A stretch of DNA of 64,000 bases, taken from NCBI RefSeq assembly GCF_001045555.1, contig NZ_LFBU01000002.1, positions 744,001-808,000 of the forward strand, written 5' to 3'. The stretch is from Marinobacter subterrani. GTDB taxonomy: Bacteria; Pseudomonadota; Gammaproteobacteria; Pseudomonadales; Oleiphilaceae. Below the pieces are notes generated by a model that worked only from the letters and a program-made list of their open reading frames with translations, was not told the origin of the DNA and made no database searches. This document shows, one piece after another, positions 20,889-30,888 of this stretch (its first letter is position 1; each line of letters begins with the position of its first letter). Position numbers and translations under genes: made by a program.

Positions 20889-21284
20889 ATGCGTCATCGT
20901 AAGAGTGGTCGTAAGTTCAGTAGGACCAGTGCGCATCGCAAGGCCATGTTCCGTAACATGACTGCGTCACTGGTTGAACACGAGCTGATCAAAACAACGC
21001 TGCCGAAAGCCAAAGAGCTTCGCCGGGTAGCTGAGCCTTTGATCACGCTTTCCAAGAATGATTCGGTCGCGAATCGTCGTCTGGCGTTTGCGCGCCTGCG
21101 TGACGATGCAGCGGTTGCCAAGCTTTTTGATGAGCTTGGCCCCCGTTACAACGAGCGTCCGGGTGGATACCTTCGTATCTTGAAGTGCGGCTTCCGTGCC
21201 GGCGACAATGCCCCTATGGCATTTGTTGAGCTGGTTGGTCGCCCGCTGGATATCGAAGCGGAAGAAGTGGACGACGAGGAGTAA
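20889..21284 (+). CDS. rplQ: 50S ribosomal protein L17
   Basis: L17 lies near the tunnel exit and closes the alpha operon. The 131-residue product begins [24 protein letters not shown] and ends with an acidic tail ([11 protein letters not shown]). It is followed by a strong intrinsic terminator and then by a REP-type palindrome before the convergent uvrA gene. Certain. Confidence 0.99.
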   Translation: MRHRKSGRKFSRTSAHRKAMFRNMTASLVEHELIKTTLPKAKELRRVAEPLITLSKNDSVANRRLAFARLRDDAAVAKLFDELGPRYNERPGGYLRILKCGFRAGDNAPMAFVELVGRPLDIEAEEVDDEE

Positions 21285-21303
21285 CATCTTCGGAGCCGTT
21301 CAG

Positions 21304-21337
21304 AAAAACCGGGTGTTGAAAAGCACCCGGTTTTTTT
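21304..21337 (+). terminator. Intrinsic terminator of the alpha operon
   Basis: CCGGGTG / CACCCGG (extended by two pairs) close a GAAA loop and are followed by T7, with A5 before the stem, which gives partial bidirectional character. It starts 20 bp after the rplQ stop. Confidence 0.95.
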
Positions 21338-21365
21338 GTGTCCGTAAGATTGGATCATTGAAGAC

Positions 21366-21395
21366 GGGGTCAGATGAGGGCGTTCATCTGACCCC
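21366..21395. repeat. REP-type palindrome, family A, single copy
   Basis: GGGGTCAGATGA (21366-21377) and TCATCTGACCCC (21384-21395) are perfect 12-bp inverted repeats around GGGCGT. The same arms occur at four more places in this window. It lies in the convergent gap between rplQ and uvrA, 9 bp from the uvrA stop. Confidence 0.9.
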
Positions 21396-21404
21396 ATATT
21401 CACG

Positions 21405-24230
21405 TCAGGCTTTGGCCAGCATCGGCTTCAGGTACCGGCCGGTATGCGAAGCCGGATTGCCTGCCACCTCCTCCGGTGTCCCTTCGGCGATAATCTGGCC
21501 GCCGCCGGATCCCCCTTCCGGGCCCAGGTCGATAATCCAGTCCGCAGTCTTGATGACGTCCAGGTTGTGTTCGATCACTACAATGGTGTTGCCATGGTCG
21601 CGCAGGCGTTCCAGCACGTTGAGCAGTTGCTGGATGTCATAGAAGTGCAGGCCGGTGGTGGGCTCATCCAGGATGTACAGGGTTTTGCCGGTATCCCGCT
21701 TGGAAAGCTCCTTGGCGAGCTTGACTCGCTGAGCCTCGCCCCCGGAAAGGGTGACTGCGCTCTGGCCGAGACGGATATAGGACAAGCCAACATCCATCAG
21801 GGTCTGGAGTTTGCGCGCGAGGAAGGGCACGGCGTCGAAAAACTCCCGGCCCTCTTCAACGGTCATTTGGAGTACTTCGTTGATGTTTTTGCCCTTGTAC
21901 CGAACCTCCAGAGTTTCACGGTTATAGCGTTTGCCCTTGCAGACATCGCAGGGTACGTACACGTCGGGCAGGAAGTGCATCTCCACCTTGATCATGCCGT
22001 CGCCCTGGCAGGCCTCGCAGCGCCCCCCCTTGACATTGAAGGAGAAGCGGCCCGGTTTGTAACCCCGTGAGCGAGCCTCCTGGGTGCCGGCGAACAGTTC
22101 ACGGATAGGGGTGAACAGGCCGGTATAGGTAGCCGGATTGGAGCGGGGCGTCCGGCCAATCGGGCTTTGGTCGATATCGATTACCTTGTCCAGATGATCC
22201 AGGCCCTTGAGCGTCTGGTAGGGGGCATGATTCAGGCTGGTCGCCTTGTTCAGCTTGGCGGCGGCCACCGGATAAAGCGTGCTGTTGATCAGGGTGGACT
22301 TGCCCGAGCCGGAGACACCGGTGATGCAGGTCATTACCCCGAGTGGCAGGTTGAGGGTGACATCCCGCAGGTTGTTTCCCGTTGCGCCGGACAGGGCCAG
22401 GGTTTTGCCGTTGCCCCTGTTGCGCTCCTTTGGAATGGCAATTTCGCGGGTACCGCTGAGGTATTGCCCGGTGAGCGAGTCCGGGTTGTCGATGATCTGC
22501 TGGGGCGTGCCCTGGCCGATCACCCGGCCACCATGGATACCAGCGCCCGGGCCGATATCGATGACGTGATCGGCAGCCCGGATGGCGTCTTCATCGTGTT
22601 CGACAACGATGACCGTATTGCCCAGATCCCGTAGGTGGGTGAGGGTGGCCAGCAGTCGGTCGTTGTCCCGCTGGTGAAGGCCTATGGACGGCTCGTCCAG
22701 AATATACATGACGCCAACCAGCCCCGCGCCGATCTGGCTTGCCAGGCGGATTCGCTGCGCCTCGCCACCGGACAGGGTATCCGCGCTGCGTTCAAGGGTG
22801 AGGTATTCCAGCCCGACGTTTACCAGGAACTGCAGGCGCTGGCGTACCTCTTTCAGGATCTTCTCGGCAATTTCGCCCTTGCGCCCGGGCAGTGCCAGGG
22901 TTTCGAAATAGTCGTGGGCCTCACCCACTGGCAAGTGGGTTACGTCCGAGATGTTGTGCTCTTCGATAAACACATGGCGGGCACTGCGGCGCAGGCGCGA
23001 ACCCTGGCAGACCTTGCAGGGCTGGGTGCTCAGGTTGCGCGCCAGCTCTTCCCGCATGCTCTGGGAATCGGTTTCCCGGTAGCGCCGCTCCAGGTTGGGC
23101 AGAATGCCCTCAAAAGGATGGGCTTTTTCCATGATGTGGCCGCGGGAGTTCACATACCGGAAGGGAATGTCTTCGCTTCCCGAGCCGAACAGCAGCACGT
23201 TGCGGAAATCTTCCGGCAAATCCGCCCAGGGCGTTTCAAGGTCGATGCCGTAATGCTCGGCTACGCTGCCCAGCATCTGGAAATAATACACCGCCCGCCG
23301 GTCCCAGCCCTTGATGGCTCCTGAGGCGAGGGTGGCTTCCGGGTGCTGGACAATCTTTTCCGGATCGAAGAACTGTTTAACCCCCAGGCCGTCACAGGTC
23401 GGGCAGGCGCCGGCGGGGTTGTTGAATGAGAACAGGCGGGGCTCCAGTTCGCTCAGTGCGTAGCCACACTGAGTGCAGGCATAGCGGGACGAGAAGGTGT
23501 GCTCTTCACCTTCACCGGTCATCGGTGCGACCAGGGCAATACCGTCGGAAAGCCCCAGGGCCGTTTCAAAGCTCTCGGCAAGCCGCTGTTCAAGGCCGGG
23601 CTTGACCTTGAACCGGTCAACCACCACATCAATCTGGTGCTTGCGCTTCTTGTCGAGCTCCGGCACGTCGTCGATGTCGTACACCGTGCCGTCAACCCGC
23701 ATGCGAATAAATCCCTGGCTGCGCATGGTTTCGATCACCTGAAGGTGCTCGCCCTTCCGGTCACGGATAACCGGCGCCAGGATCATCAGTTTGCTGTCTT
23801 CCGGCATCGCCACCACCTGGTCAACCATCTGGCTGACGGTTTGCGCCTCCAAGGGCTGCCCGTGGTCGGGGCACCTTGGTTCCCCGGCCCGGGCGAACAG
23901 CAGGCGGAGGTAATCGTAGATCTCGGTGATGGTGCCGACGGTGGAGCGGGGGTTGTGGGAGGTGGACTTCTGCTCGATGGAAATCGCTGGCGACAGGCCC
24001 TCGATATGGTCCACGTCCGGTTTTTCCATCATCGACAGGAACTGCCGGGCATAGGTGGAGAGGGATTCCACGTATCGTCGCTGACCCTCGGCGTAGAGTG
24101 TGTCAAACGCCAGGGAGGATTTGCCGGAACCGGAGAGGCCGGTGATCACAATCAGCTTGTCCCTCGGCATATCCAGGTCAATGTTCTTCAGATTGTGGGT
24201 TCTTGCCCCTTTGATCTGGATATGGTCCAT
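21405..24230 (-). CDS. uvrA: UvrABC excinuclease subunit A
   Basis: UvrA is the damage-recognition ATPase of nucleotide excision repair; it loads UvrB onto lesions. The 941-residue protein (E. coli 940) has two ABC ATPase modules: Walker [10 protein letters not shown] near the N-terminus and GVSGSGKST in the second half, ABC signatures (LSGGEAQR twice), and zinc modules with CTQC / CPTC and CEAC / CDVC pairs. The start [16 protein letters not shown] is standard. A TATAAT-like element lies about 30 bp upstream. No LexA box of the form CTGT-N8-ACAG was found before it, although uvrA is SOS-controlled in E. coli. Certain in identity. Confidence 0.99.
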   Translation of the reverse strand: MDHIQIKGARTHNLKNIDLDMPRDKLIVITGLSGSGKSSLAFDTLYAEGQRRYVESLSTYARQFLSMMEKPDVDHIEGLSPAISIEQKSTSHNPRSTVGTITEIYDYLRLLFARAGEPRCPDHGQPLEAQTVSQMVDQVVAMPEDSKLMILAPVIRDRKGEHLQVIETMRSQGFIRMRVDGTVYDIDDVPELDKKRKHQIDVVVDRFKVKPGLEQRLAESFETALGLSDGIALVAPMTGEGEEHTFSSRYACTQCGYALSELEPRLFSFNNPAGACPTCDGLGVKQFFDPEKIVQHPEATLASGAIKGWDRRAVYYFQMLGSVAEHYGIDLETPWADLPEDFRNVLLFGSGSEDIPFRYVNSRGHIMEKAHPFEGILPNLERRYRETDSQSMREELARNLSTQPCKVCQGSRLRRSARHVFIEEHNISDVTHLPVGEAHDYFETLALPGRKGEIAEKILKEVRQRLQFLVNVGLEYLTLERSADTLSGGEAQRIRLASQIGAGLVGVMYILDEPSIGLHQRDNDRLLATLTHLRDLGNTVIVVEHDEDAIRAADHVIDIGPGAGIHGGRVIGQGTPQQIIDNPDSLTGQYLSGTREIAIPKERNRGNGKTLALSGATGNNLRDVTLNLPLGVMTCITGVSGSGKSTLINSTLYPVAAAKLNKATSLNHAPYQTLKGLDHLDKVIDIDQSPIGRTPRSNPATYTGLFTPIRELFAGTQEARSRGYKPGRFSFNVKGGRCEACQGDGMIKVEMHFLPDVYVPCDVCKGKRYNRETLEVRYKGKNINEVLQMTVEEGREFFDAVPFLARKLQTLMDVGLSYIRLGQSAVTLSGGEAQRVKLAKELSKRDTGKTLYILDEPTTGLHFYDIQQLLNVLERLRDHGNTIVVIEHNLDVIKTADWIIDLGPEGGSGGGQIIAEGTPEEVAGNPASHTGRYLKPMLAKA

Positions 24231-24326
24231 AACACCTCGCTCGGGTAAAAACGAAAATTATACCGCGTTGGGATCGCTGCGGCGAAATGGAAGCAGTCCC
24301 AAGGCTTCGGACTCGGTGACCCCTTC

Positions 24327-24335
24327 TGGTACAAT
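24327..24335 (+). promoter_or_regulatory. Extended -10 promoter candidate for the yajR-type gene
   Basis: TGG followed by TACAAT (24330-24335) fits the TGnTATAAT extended -10 class. No good -35 is seen. It lies 70 bp before the transporter start, in the divergent gap with uvrA. Confidence 0.45.
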
Positions 24336-24404
24336 GCGCCGCCTGAGAGGGATATGTGCCCTCAATCTGACCGCTTTCAACCCCGGCTGAGGTACGTAAT
24401 CGCC

Positions 24405-25775
24405 ATGAATGCGCTGGAAAAACGCTCGGTATCAGCCCTGGCTTCTGTCTACGCGATGCGTATGCTCGGGCTGTTCATGGTGATGCCGGTGTTCATGCTG
24501 CTTGGCAAAGAGCTTGACGGTGCAACGCCTGCCCTGCTCGGGTTTGCCATTGGAGCTTATGGCCTCAGTCAGGCCCTGCTGCAGATTCCCTATGGCATGC
24601 TCTCAGACCGGTTCGGGCGAAAGCCCATGCTCTACATCGGGCTCGCGCTGTTTGCCGGCGGTAGCCTTCTTGCCGGTGCCGCAGACTCCATATACGTTGT
24701 GATCGCCGGTCGGATTCTTCAGGGGGCGGGTGCCATTGCCAGTGTGCTTATGGCCTTGCTGAGCGACCTGACCCGGGAACAAGAGCGGACCAAGGCCATG
24801 GCCACGGTGGGCATCACAATTGGTTTGTCGTTCTCGATCTCGCTGGTTTTCGGGCCCCTGCTTGGCGCCGCGTGGGGGCTCTCGGGGATTTTCTATGTCA
24901 CTGCGGGCCTGGCGGTTCTGGCGCTGGTTGTTGTCAATCGGATTGTGCCCACGCCCCATCAACACAAGACCAGCGCCGATACCCACCCTGCGAAAGAAAT
25001 GCTCGGGCGAGTGATCTCGGACGGCCGGTTGCTGAGGCTCGATTTCGGCATCTTTGCACTGCACCTGGCATTGACATCCCTTTTTCTGGTTTTTCCCTCC
25101 ATGCTGCAGGAAAAATTCGGGCTTCCCGCCCGCTCCCACTGGTGGTTTTACCTGAGCGTGGTGGTGACGTCTTTCTTTGCCATGGTGCCGTTCATCATCA
25201 TCGGCGAGAAAAAGCGCAAGATGAAGCCGGTTCTGTGCGGAGCGATCACGCTGCTGACTCTCGCCGTCGCCGGGTTTACCGGCGTACCCGGCAGCCTGGT
25301 GGCCGCCTGGATCGTGCTGTTTTTCTTCTTCATGGCGTTCAACCTGCTGGAGGCCAGTTTGCCATCGCTGATCAGCAAGGAGGCGCCGGCGGCCAGCAAG
25401 GGTACGGCAATGGGGGTCTATTCCACTTCCCAGTTCCTCGGGGCGTTTCTGGGTGGGGCGCTGGGCGGGATGCTGCTGCAGCGTCTCGGTACCGACGGTG
25501 TGCTCTGGTTTATGACCGGGGTGCTCGCCCTGTGGCTGCTGGTTGCGCTGACCATGCCGGCCCCCGGCTATACCACCAGTTTCGTGGTACAGTTGAAGGA
25601 AGTAATAAATGGCCAGTACGACGATATCGATGGCCACCTCCGACGCCTGCCGGGTGTGCAGGACGTCGTCATTGTTGAAGACGCGGCTACCGCCTATCTT
25701 AAGGTGGATCGGCAGCAATTTGATGAAGCGTTACTTGCGGACTTTTCGTTTGTCCGGCAGGCTAGCAATTCTTGA
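24405..25775 (+). CDS. yajR: MFS transporter with C-terminal ferredoxin-like domain (YajR type)
   Basis: Inner-membrane major facilitator transporter with twelve predicted helices. Motif A appears as GMLSDRFGRKPML, and the segments LLSDLTREQERTKAMA, SLISKE and KGTAMGVYSTSQFLG match E. coli YajR closely from memory. After the last helix, about 65 residues (from GQYDDIDGHLRRLPG) form a soluble domain like the YAM domain of YajR. ATG 24405 gives 456 residues, the YajR length, with TGAGGT upstream; an in-frame ATG at 24354 adds 17 unconserved residues. The natural substrate is unknown. It lies between uvrA and ssb. Confidence 0.88.
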   Translation: MNALEKRSVSALASVYAMRMLGLFMVMPVFMLLGKELDGATPALLGFAIGAYGLSQALLQIPYGMLSDRFGRKPMLYIGLALFAGGSLLAGAADSIYVVIAGRILQGAGAIASVLMALLSDLTREQERTKAMATVGITIGLSFSISLVFGPLLGAAWGLSGIFYVTAGLAVLALVVVNRIVPTPHQHKTSADTHPAKEMLGRVISDGRLLRLDFGIFALHLALTSLFLVFPSMLQEKFGLPARSHWWFYLSVVVTSFFAMVPFIIIGEKKRKMKPVLCGAITLLTLAVAGFTGVPGSLVAAWIVLFFFFMAFNLLEASLPSLISKEAPAASKGTAMGVYSTSQFLGAFLGGALGGMLLQRLGTDGVLWFMTGVLALWLLVALTMPAPGYTTSFVVQLKEVINGQYDDIDGHLRRLPGVQDVVIVEDAATAYLKVDRQQFDEALLADFSFVRQASNS

Positions 25776-25833
25776 AATCCGGAAGCTCGCATGGAACGCG
25801 GGTTGTCCCTGAAAACAGAGTCAGGAGCAGAAC

Positions 25834-26367
25834 ATGGCACGAGGCGTAAACAAGGTAATTCTCATCGGCAATCTGGGACAGGACCCGGATACCCGCTACA
25901 CCCCGAACGGCAATGCGGTGGTGAACCTGAATCTTGCAACAGACGAAAGCTACAAGGATCGTCAGACCGGTCAACTGGTGCCGAAAACCGAATGGCACCG
26001 GGTGGTAATGTTCGGCAAGATTGCCGAAGTTGCCGGCCAGTACCTGCGCAAGGGGTCAAAAGTCTACATTGAGGGCAAGCTGCAGACCCGCAAATGGCAG
26101 AACAAGGAAGGCCAGGACGTCTATACCACCGAGGTTGTGGTGGATATCAACGGCCAGATGCAGATGCTGGACAGCCGGGGCGGTGAAGGCAGCATGAACC
26201 AGGGCGCGCCCGCAGGCCGGCCACAGCAATCGGATTACAACCAGCAGGGCGGGCAGCAAAACAATCCGCCACCCCAGCAACCGTCCGGCGGTTACAGCAA
26301 CCAGCCTTCCCAGGGCGGCGGTATGCCCGAGCCGGTTGATGATTTTGATGATGACATCCCGTTCTGA
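25834..26367 (+). CDS. ssb: Single-stranded DNA-binding protein
   Basis: SSB coats single-stranded DNA and recruits replication and repair proteins. The 177-residue protein has the N-terminal OB fold (residues about 1-110, [21 protein letters not shown]), a glutamine-, glycine- and proline-rich linker with poly-Q/N stretches, and the acidic tip DFDDDIPF that binds partner proteins. AGGAG precedes the ATG. It is followed by an intrinsic terminator, then by the MSHA locus, the same neighbour relation I recall from Vibrio cholerae. Certain. Confidence 0.99.
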   Translation: MARGVNKVILIGNLGQDPDTRYTPNGNAVVNLNLATDESYKDRQTGQLVPKTEWHRVVMFGKIAEVAGQYLRKGSKVYIEGKLQTRKWQNKEGQDVYTTEVVVDINGQMQMLDSRGGEGSMNQGAPAGRPQQSDYNQQGGQQNNPPPQQPSGGYSNQPSQGGGMPEPVDDFDDDIPF

Positions 26368-26392
26368 GTATCTGAAGTGAAAAGAGGCCTCC

Positions 26393-26410
26393 GCCCCGCG
26401 GGGGCTTTTT
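26393..26410 (+). terminator. Intrinsic terminator after ssb
   Basis: GCCCC and GGGGC pair around a GCG loop and end in T5, 25 bp after the ssb stop. An A-rich stretch upstream may extend the stem. It separates ssb from the msh operon. Confidence 0.75.
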
Positions 26411-26572
26411 GTTACCGACTTGCAAAAACAGCGTAAAATCAATCAAAAACCTTGGAGTTACGTTCACTTTCTCATCTATCATGTTAGCGATTCTAAAAAG
26501 CGCCTGTTTTTCAGGCAGCACCATAATGACCTGAGGCGAGCGAGTGCCTCCACTTCCAGTTCAACGGGTCTC

Positions 26573-27505
26573 ATGACACGAAGTTCTCTGCTCAACAAGC
26601 TAACCGGCATGTTCAGGGGTTCACGGGAGCGTTGCCGTGTCTGCCTGGAAATACGCCCTGATGGCATTGCCTGGGCTGCTTCGGGCGGGCCCGATTCGGG
26701 GCGGTTCGGATTTTTCGATTGCCTGCCGGCAAAGCGCCAGGTTGTTCTGGATGAGCTGGTGGCGGACCGTGGCTGGATGGGTTCGCCCACGACTCTGATT
26801 CTGCCGCTGGAGCAGTACCAGGTGTTTCAGATGGAGCGCCCGGAAGGTGTCGAAGAATCCGAATTGGGCGACGCCCTGAAATGGAAGCTCAAGGATTTTC
26901 TCGATTTCAGCCCCTCGGATTCGGTTTCCGATGTGTTTCCGTTTCCACGGGATGCTTCCCGTGGCCGGGGTGAACTGGTCAATGTGGTCGCTGCCAGAAA
27001 ATCACTGGTTTCCGAACTTGTGGCGCTGGTCCGGAAAGCCGGCCTGGAGCTGGACCGAGTCGATATCGCCGAGCTGGCGTTGCGCAACCTGGTGTGCCGG
27101 CTGGACGAGCATAAACGGGGCGCGGCTCTGGTTCACCTGAAAGACAACTACGGCCAGATGGTGATCTGCAAGGACGACACTCTGTACCTGTCACGGCGTC
27201 TCGATGTGACGTCTGCGGATCTTCGGGACGCTGGCCGGCAGGAATCCGCGGTTCAGTCTCTGGCGCTGGAAATGCAGCGGTCGCTGGATTATTACGAAAG
27301 CCAGCTCGGCCAGGTGCCGCCGGCAACGATCCGCCTGGTTGCCCGCGACAGTATGTTGCCGCTGGCCTCAATGCTTTCCTCCTACGTGGCTGCCGGGGTC
27401 GAGACGCTGGACTGGCGCAAGGTTGGCCTGGAATCGGATCTGGACAGTCGTTGCCTTGCGGCCTGGAGTGCTGGCCTGCCCCTGCCGGAGGCCAGGCCAT
27501 CATGA
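26573..27505 (+). CDS. mshI: MSHA biogenesis protein MshI (PilM-like)
   Basis: Actin-fold PilM-type protein of the inner-membrane alignment subcomplex that links the pilus machine to the envelope. With ATG 26573 it has 310 residues; the frame stays open back to 26420, but the extra part is low-complexity and unlike the family. The region LPLEQYQVFQMERPEG and the middle part (KDFLDFSPSD, VVAARKSLV, ALVHLKDNYGQMVI) fit MshI. The ribosome-binding site is weak, so the exact start is uncertain. It is the first gene of the pilus operon; its TGA overlaps the next ATG. Identification rests on order plus sequence features. Confidence 0.85.
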   Translation: MTRSSLLNKLTGMFRGSRERCRVCLEIRPDGIAWAASGGPDSGRFGFFDCLPAKRQVVLDELVADRGWMGSPTTLILPLEQYQVFQMERPEGVEESELGDALKWKLKDFLDFSPSDSVSDVFPFPRDASRGRGELVNVVAARKSLVSELVALVRKAGLELDRVDIAELALRNLVCRLDEHKRGAALVHLKDNYGQMVICKDDTLYLSRRLDVTSADLRDAGRQESAVQSLALEMQRSLDYYESQLGQVPPATIRLVARDSMLPLASMLSSYVAAGVETLDWRKVGLESDLDSRCLAAWSAGLPLPEARPS

Positions 27506-28107
27506 TTCAGCAGGTCAATCTCTACACCCAGGAATTGAGGCCGAACCGGGAACGGCTTCAGGCCGGAACTTCGCTGGTCATTCTGGGCATTGGTATCGCC
27601 ATTGTGGCCGCCGTAGCGGGTATGTTTGGCTACCAGAATGCCGGCGTGGCAACTCAGGTCGCAAAGCTCGATCAGCAAAACACCCGCCTCGAACAGAGTG
27701 TGGCTGAGCTCTCGGAAGCCGTTCGTGCCCGGCAACCGGATTCCTCGGTGGAAGAGGCTCTGGCCCGCGTTACCGAGACCCTGGTCCGCCGTCAGCGCCT
27801 GCTTGAGAAGGTGGAAAGCCTTGTGCTGTCCGGCGGCCAAAGTTTCTCGCCCCAGATGGCAGCACTTGCCCGGCAGATTCCTGACAATGTCTGGTTGACT
27901 GGAGTGACCCTGGAATCAGAACCTGCTCACCTGACCATCGAGGGGCGCACCCGCTTGGCGGCACTGGTCCCTCTGTACCTGGAGAATCTTGGTGAGGAGG
28001 CTGCCTTTGCCGGAAAAACCTTTGACGCTTTCCGCCTGTCCCGCCCCGAAGTAGGCCGCTGGATTGATTTTCGCGTGTCCACCAGGCAGGCGGAGGAGAG
28101 CAGGTGA
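27502..28107 (+). CDS. PilN-like MSHA biogenesis protein
   Basis: Bitopic inner-membrane protein of 201 residues: a short cytoplasmic N-terminus (MIQQVNLYTQELRPNRERL), one transmembrane helix (about residues 25-45), a coiled-coil segment rich in glutamine and leucine, and a periplasmic ferredoxin-like domain. The N-terminal INLYT / VNLYT pattern is the PilN tail that inserts into PilM. It overlaps mshI by four bases and is sometimes named mshI2. It is expected to pair with the PilM-like and PilO-like products on either side. Confidence 0.8.
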   Translation: MIQQVNLYTQELRPNRERLQAGTSLVILGIGIAIVAAVAGMFGYQNAGVATQVAKLDQQNTRLEQSVAELSEAVRARQPDSSVEEALARVTETLVRRQRLLEKVESLVLSGGQSFSPQMAALARQIPDNVWLTGVTLESEPAHLTIEGRTRLAALVPLYLENLGEEAAFAGKTFDAFRLSRPEVGRWIDFRVSTRQAEESR

Positions 28108-28805
28108 TGGCGGGATCTCCGGGAAATTCTTTTGCACGTGCAGCCGACTGGTACAACCAGCGCCCGATTCGGGAGCGTGGGCTGATTCTGCTGACCGCCC
28201 TGGTGCTTTCTATCTTCGTGGGGTGGGATTTGGTGGTTGCGCCTTTGCAACAGGAACAGCAGAGCCTGGAAAGCCGGATGCAAACCCTGGTTGTCAGTCG
28301 GGATAATCTCATGGCGCAGCAACAGGCGCTCAATGAGCAATTGACGACAGATCCCTCCCGGGTATTGCGGGAGCAACTGAACGCCCGGCAGCAGCGGCTG
28401 GACAGACTGAACCAGCAGATAGCCGAGACCACCGGAAAACTGGTTGCGCCGAGAGCAATGGTGGCGCTGTTGCGAAACATGCTGGCAGCCCAGGACTCAC
28501 TGGTGCTGCAGGGTATGGAGCTGAAAACGCCGACGCCGGTATTCGCCCCGGAGACCGGTTCAGCGTTGCCGCAAGGGAAACAGGAGCCGCAGGAAGCGCC
28601 AGAGCCCCTGCTTTACGCCCATGATGTGGAAATGCGCATCGCCGGCGGCTATCTCGAGGTTCTGAACTACCTTGAGAAGCTGGAGGCGCTGGACCAGCGC
28701 CTTGGCTGGATGATGCTGGAATACCGTGCCGGCGACTGGCCGTCCGGTGAGGCCGTTATTCGGGTCCGAACGCTGAGCCTGGATCAGGCCTGGCTGGGGG
28801 TGTGA
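28107..28805 (+). CDS. mshJ: MSHA biogenesis protein MshJ (PilO-like)
   Basis: Bitopic inner-membrane protein of 232 residues with one transmembrane segment near residues 24-45 (ERGLILLTALVLSIFVGW), a long coiled coil rich in glutamine (about 50-110) and a periplasmic C-terminal domain. This is the PilO-type arrangement, and the position after the PilN-like gene matches mshJ in Vibrio. ATG 28107 overlaps the previous stop by one base behind GGAGGAG; GTG three bases earlier is an alternative. Confidence 0.85.
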   Translation: MAGSPGNSFARAADWYNQRPIRERGLILLTALVLSIFVGWDLVVAPLQQEQQSLESRMQTLVVSRDNLMAQQQALNEQLTTDPSRVLREQLNARQQRLDRLNQQIAETTGKLVAPRAMVALLRNMLAAQDSLVLQGMELKTPTPVFAPETGSALPQGKQEPQEAPEPLLYAHDVEMRIAGGYLEVLNYLEKLEALDQRLGWMMLEYRAGDWPSGEAVIRVRTLSLDQAWLGV

Positions 28806-28806
28806 G

Positions 28807-29154
28807 ATGACCAAACGGGTAAATGTCCTGCTCCGCCCATGGGCCTGCCTGGCCGCGGGTGCCCTGATGCTGGTTTCCGGGGCGGCTACTGCCCTGCAGG
28901 ACCCGACCCGGCCACCGGGCCTCGAATCCCGGGCAGGTGCGCCTGCGCCGGCAAGGCCGGTGTCACTGGACTCGATTCTTTACAGCAGGGACAGACGTAT
29001 CGCCATTATCGAAGGTGAGGCCCTCAGGGAAGGCCAAGGTATTGACAGCATGCGGGTTATCCGGATTTACCAGAATCGGGTTCTGGTAACGGATAACGGC
29101 CGTGAACGGGTGTTGTACCTGGAGAAGCTTCCGCAGGTTCGGGGAACTCAATGA
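28807..29154 (+). CDS. mshK: MSHA biogenesis protein MshK (PilP-like)
   Basis: Small periplasmic protein of 115 residues with an N-terminal signal sequence (MTKRVNVLLRPWACLAAGALMLVSG range, cleavage expected after the ATA region) and a core beginning LQDPTRPPG, typical of PilP/MshK proteins that connect the inner-membrane complex to the secretin. It starts one base after mshJ and overlaps mshL by four bases. The annotation relies on gene order and the DPTRP motif. Confidence 0.85.
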   Translation: MTKRVNVLLRPWACLAAGALMLVSGAATALQDPTRPPGLESRAGAPAPARPVSLDSILYSRDRRIAIIEGEALREGQGIDSMRVIRIYQNRVLVTDNGRERVLYLEKLPQVRGTQ

Positions 29155-30887
29155 CAGATAATCGGATTCTCATGAAAAGAATTACAACAACAGGTCTGCT
29201 TGCTTTCAGCTTGCTGCTGGCAGCCTGTAGCAATAACCCGCTGATGCGCTCGGCAACGGCCACGTCAACCGACGCGGCCCAGGCGATCGACGAGGTTCTG
29301 GCAGACGCACAGAAAAATTCGCCGGCCGAAACCGCCGACCGCCCGGCAGCCGTTCCGGTGCCGGCAGCGGTAAGTGAGGCGTTGCTGCCCCCCTTGTCGG
29401 AGCAAGCGGATCTCGAGCAGCGCTTTGACGTCAACGCAGAGGGCGTTCCCGCAGACAGTTTTTTCCAGGCTCTGGTAGCCGGCACACGCTACAATGTGGT
29501 GGTTCACCCGGGTGTCACCGCCCGTATTGAACTTCGGCTGGCTGATGTAACCGTGCCAGAAGTCATGGACATCGCCGCAGACCTGTATGGCCTGGATATC
29601 ACCCGCACCGGCCGGCTCTTCCGGGTGGATGCAAATCAGATCGAGACACGCCTGTTCCCCATTGACTACCTGCATTTCAAACGCAGGGGCGGCTCGGAGA
29701 CGCGGGTCAGTTCGGGCCAGGTCACCAGCGCCGGCAGTAGCAATTCCGGTGGCTCGGGGAATTACGGTATTGCCGATGGTGGCGGTTCCGGCGAAATCCG
29801 CAACGTGGTCGGTACCACCATTTCCACGGAAACAGCTTCCGATTTCTGGCAGGGTATCAGTGATGCTCTCAATATGATTGTCAGGGGCGAGGGCTCGCAG
29901 GTTGTGGTGAACCCCGAGGCGGGCCTTGTTATGGTCCGCGCCGGCACCAAAAACCTGGAGCTGGTGGAAGAGTATCTGCGCCGTACCGAGCTGATCATGC
30001 AGCGCCAGGTGATCCTGGAAGCCAAGATTCTCGAGATTGCCCTGAACGAAGGCTACCAGCAGGGCATCAACTGGGCGGATATTCAGAGTGCTTCCGGCAT
30101 TACCGCTTCCGATGGTTTGCCGGAGGACTTCACGGCTCAGTCGCTGGCTGGCCAGGTAATACAGACCTCGGACATCGGCGGGCTGTTCTCGGCCAGTGTC
30201 CGGATGGGTGACTTTACCGGCCTGATCCAGTTGCTGGGCAAACAGGGCAATGTGCAGATCCTCTCCAGCCCCCGTATCTCCACCGTGAACAACCAGAAAG
30301 CCGTCATCAAGGTGGGTACCGACGAGTTTTTCGTGACGGATATCGATTTCAATGAGAACAACTCTGCCGTCACCGCCACCGATCAGACCTCGACATCCGT
30401 TGAGCTGACGCCGTTTTTCTCCGGGATCTCCCTGGATGTGACACCGCAGATCTCGGAAGACGGCATCATCACCCTGCACGTGCACCCCTCGGTCAGTGAG
30501 GTGAATGACCAGGAGAAACTGATCACCATCGGCGACCAGGATGTGACCCTGCCCCTGGCCAGCAGCACCGTGCGTGAGACCGACAGCGTGATCCGTGCCG
30601 AAAGTGGCCAGATTGTGGTGATTGGCGGGCTGATCCAGAACCGCAGTGAGGACGACGTCTCGGCGGTGCCTTTCTTCAGTGAAATCCCGCTGGTGGGCGA
30701 ACTGTTCAAGCAAAAGCGCTTCCAGTCCCGCAAGAGTGAGCTTGTCATCCTGCTGCGCCCGGTGGTGGCCGGCGCACCGCAGATGAACGCCGAGATTGCT
30801 GCGAGCCGTGAGCGCATGAGCGTGCTCAGAGAGCTGTTGCAATCCTCTGAATCCGTCACCCCGGAACCGGAGAACGCCGTTCGATAG
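29151..30887 (+). CDS. mshL: MSHA pilus secretin MshL
   Basis: Outer-membrane secretin through which the pilus leaves the cell. The 578-residue lipoprotein has a signal peptide ending in the lipobox LLAAC, N-domains in the periplasm, a glycine/serine-rich stretch (SSNSGGSGNYG), and a C-terminal secretin domain with VQILSSPRISTVNNQKAVIKVG and VIGGLIQNRSEDDVSAVPFF. ATG 29151 is coupled to mshK (ATGA overlap); ATG 29172, which gives a more typical signal peptide (MKRITTTG), is an equally likely start. It stands in the canonical position before mshM. Confidence 0.95.
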   Translation: MTDNRILMKRITTTGLLAFSLLLAACSNNPLMRSATATSTDAAQAIDEVLADAQKNSPAETADRPAAVPVPAAVSEALLPPLSEQADLEQRFDVNAEGVPADSFFQALVAGTRYNVVVHPGVTARIELRLADVTVPEVMDIAADLYGLDITRTGRLFRVDANQIETRLFPIDYLHFKRRGGSETRVSSGQVTSAGSSNSGGSGNYGIADGGGSGEIRNVVGTTISTETASDFWQGISDALNMIVRGEGSQVVVNPEAGLVMVRAGTKNLELVEEYLRRTELIMQRQVILEAKILEIALNEGYQQGINWADIQSASGITASDGLPEDFTAQSLAGQVIQTSDIGGLFSASVRMGDFTGLIQLLGKQGNVQILSSPRISTVNNQKAVIKVGTDEFFVTDIDFNENNSAVTATDQTSTSVELTPFFSGISLDVTPQISEDGIITLHVHPSVSEVNDQEKLITIGDQDVTLPLASSTVRETDSVIRAESGQIVVIGGLIQNRSEDDVSAVPFFSEIPLVGELFKQKRFQSRKSELVILLRPVVAGAPQMNAEIAASRERMSVLRELLQSSESVTPEPENAVR

Positions 30888-30888
30888 C

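Noticed and set aside
24231..24404. Search for a LexA/SOS box between uvrA and the transporter gene
   Set aside because: No CTGT-N8-ACAG or one-mismatch version was found by eye on either strand.
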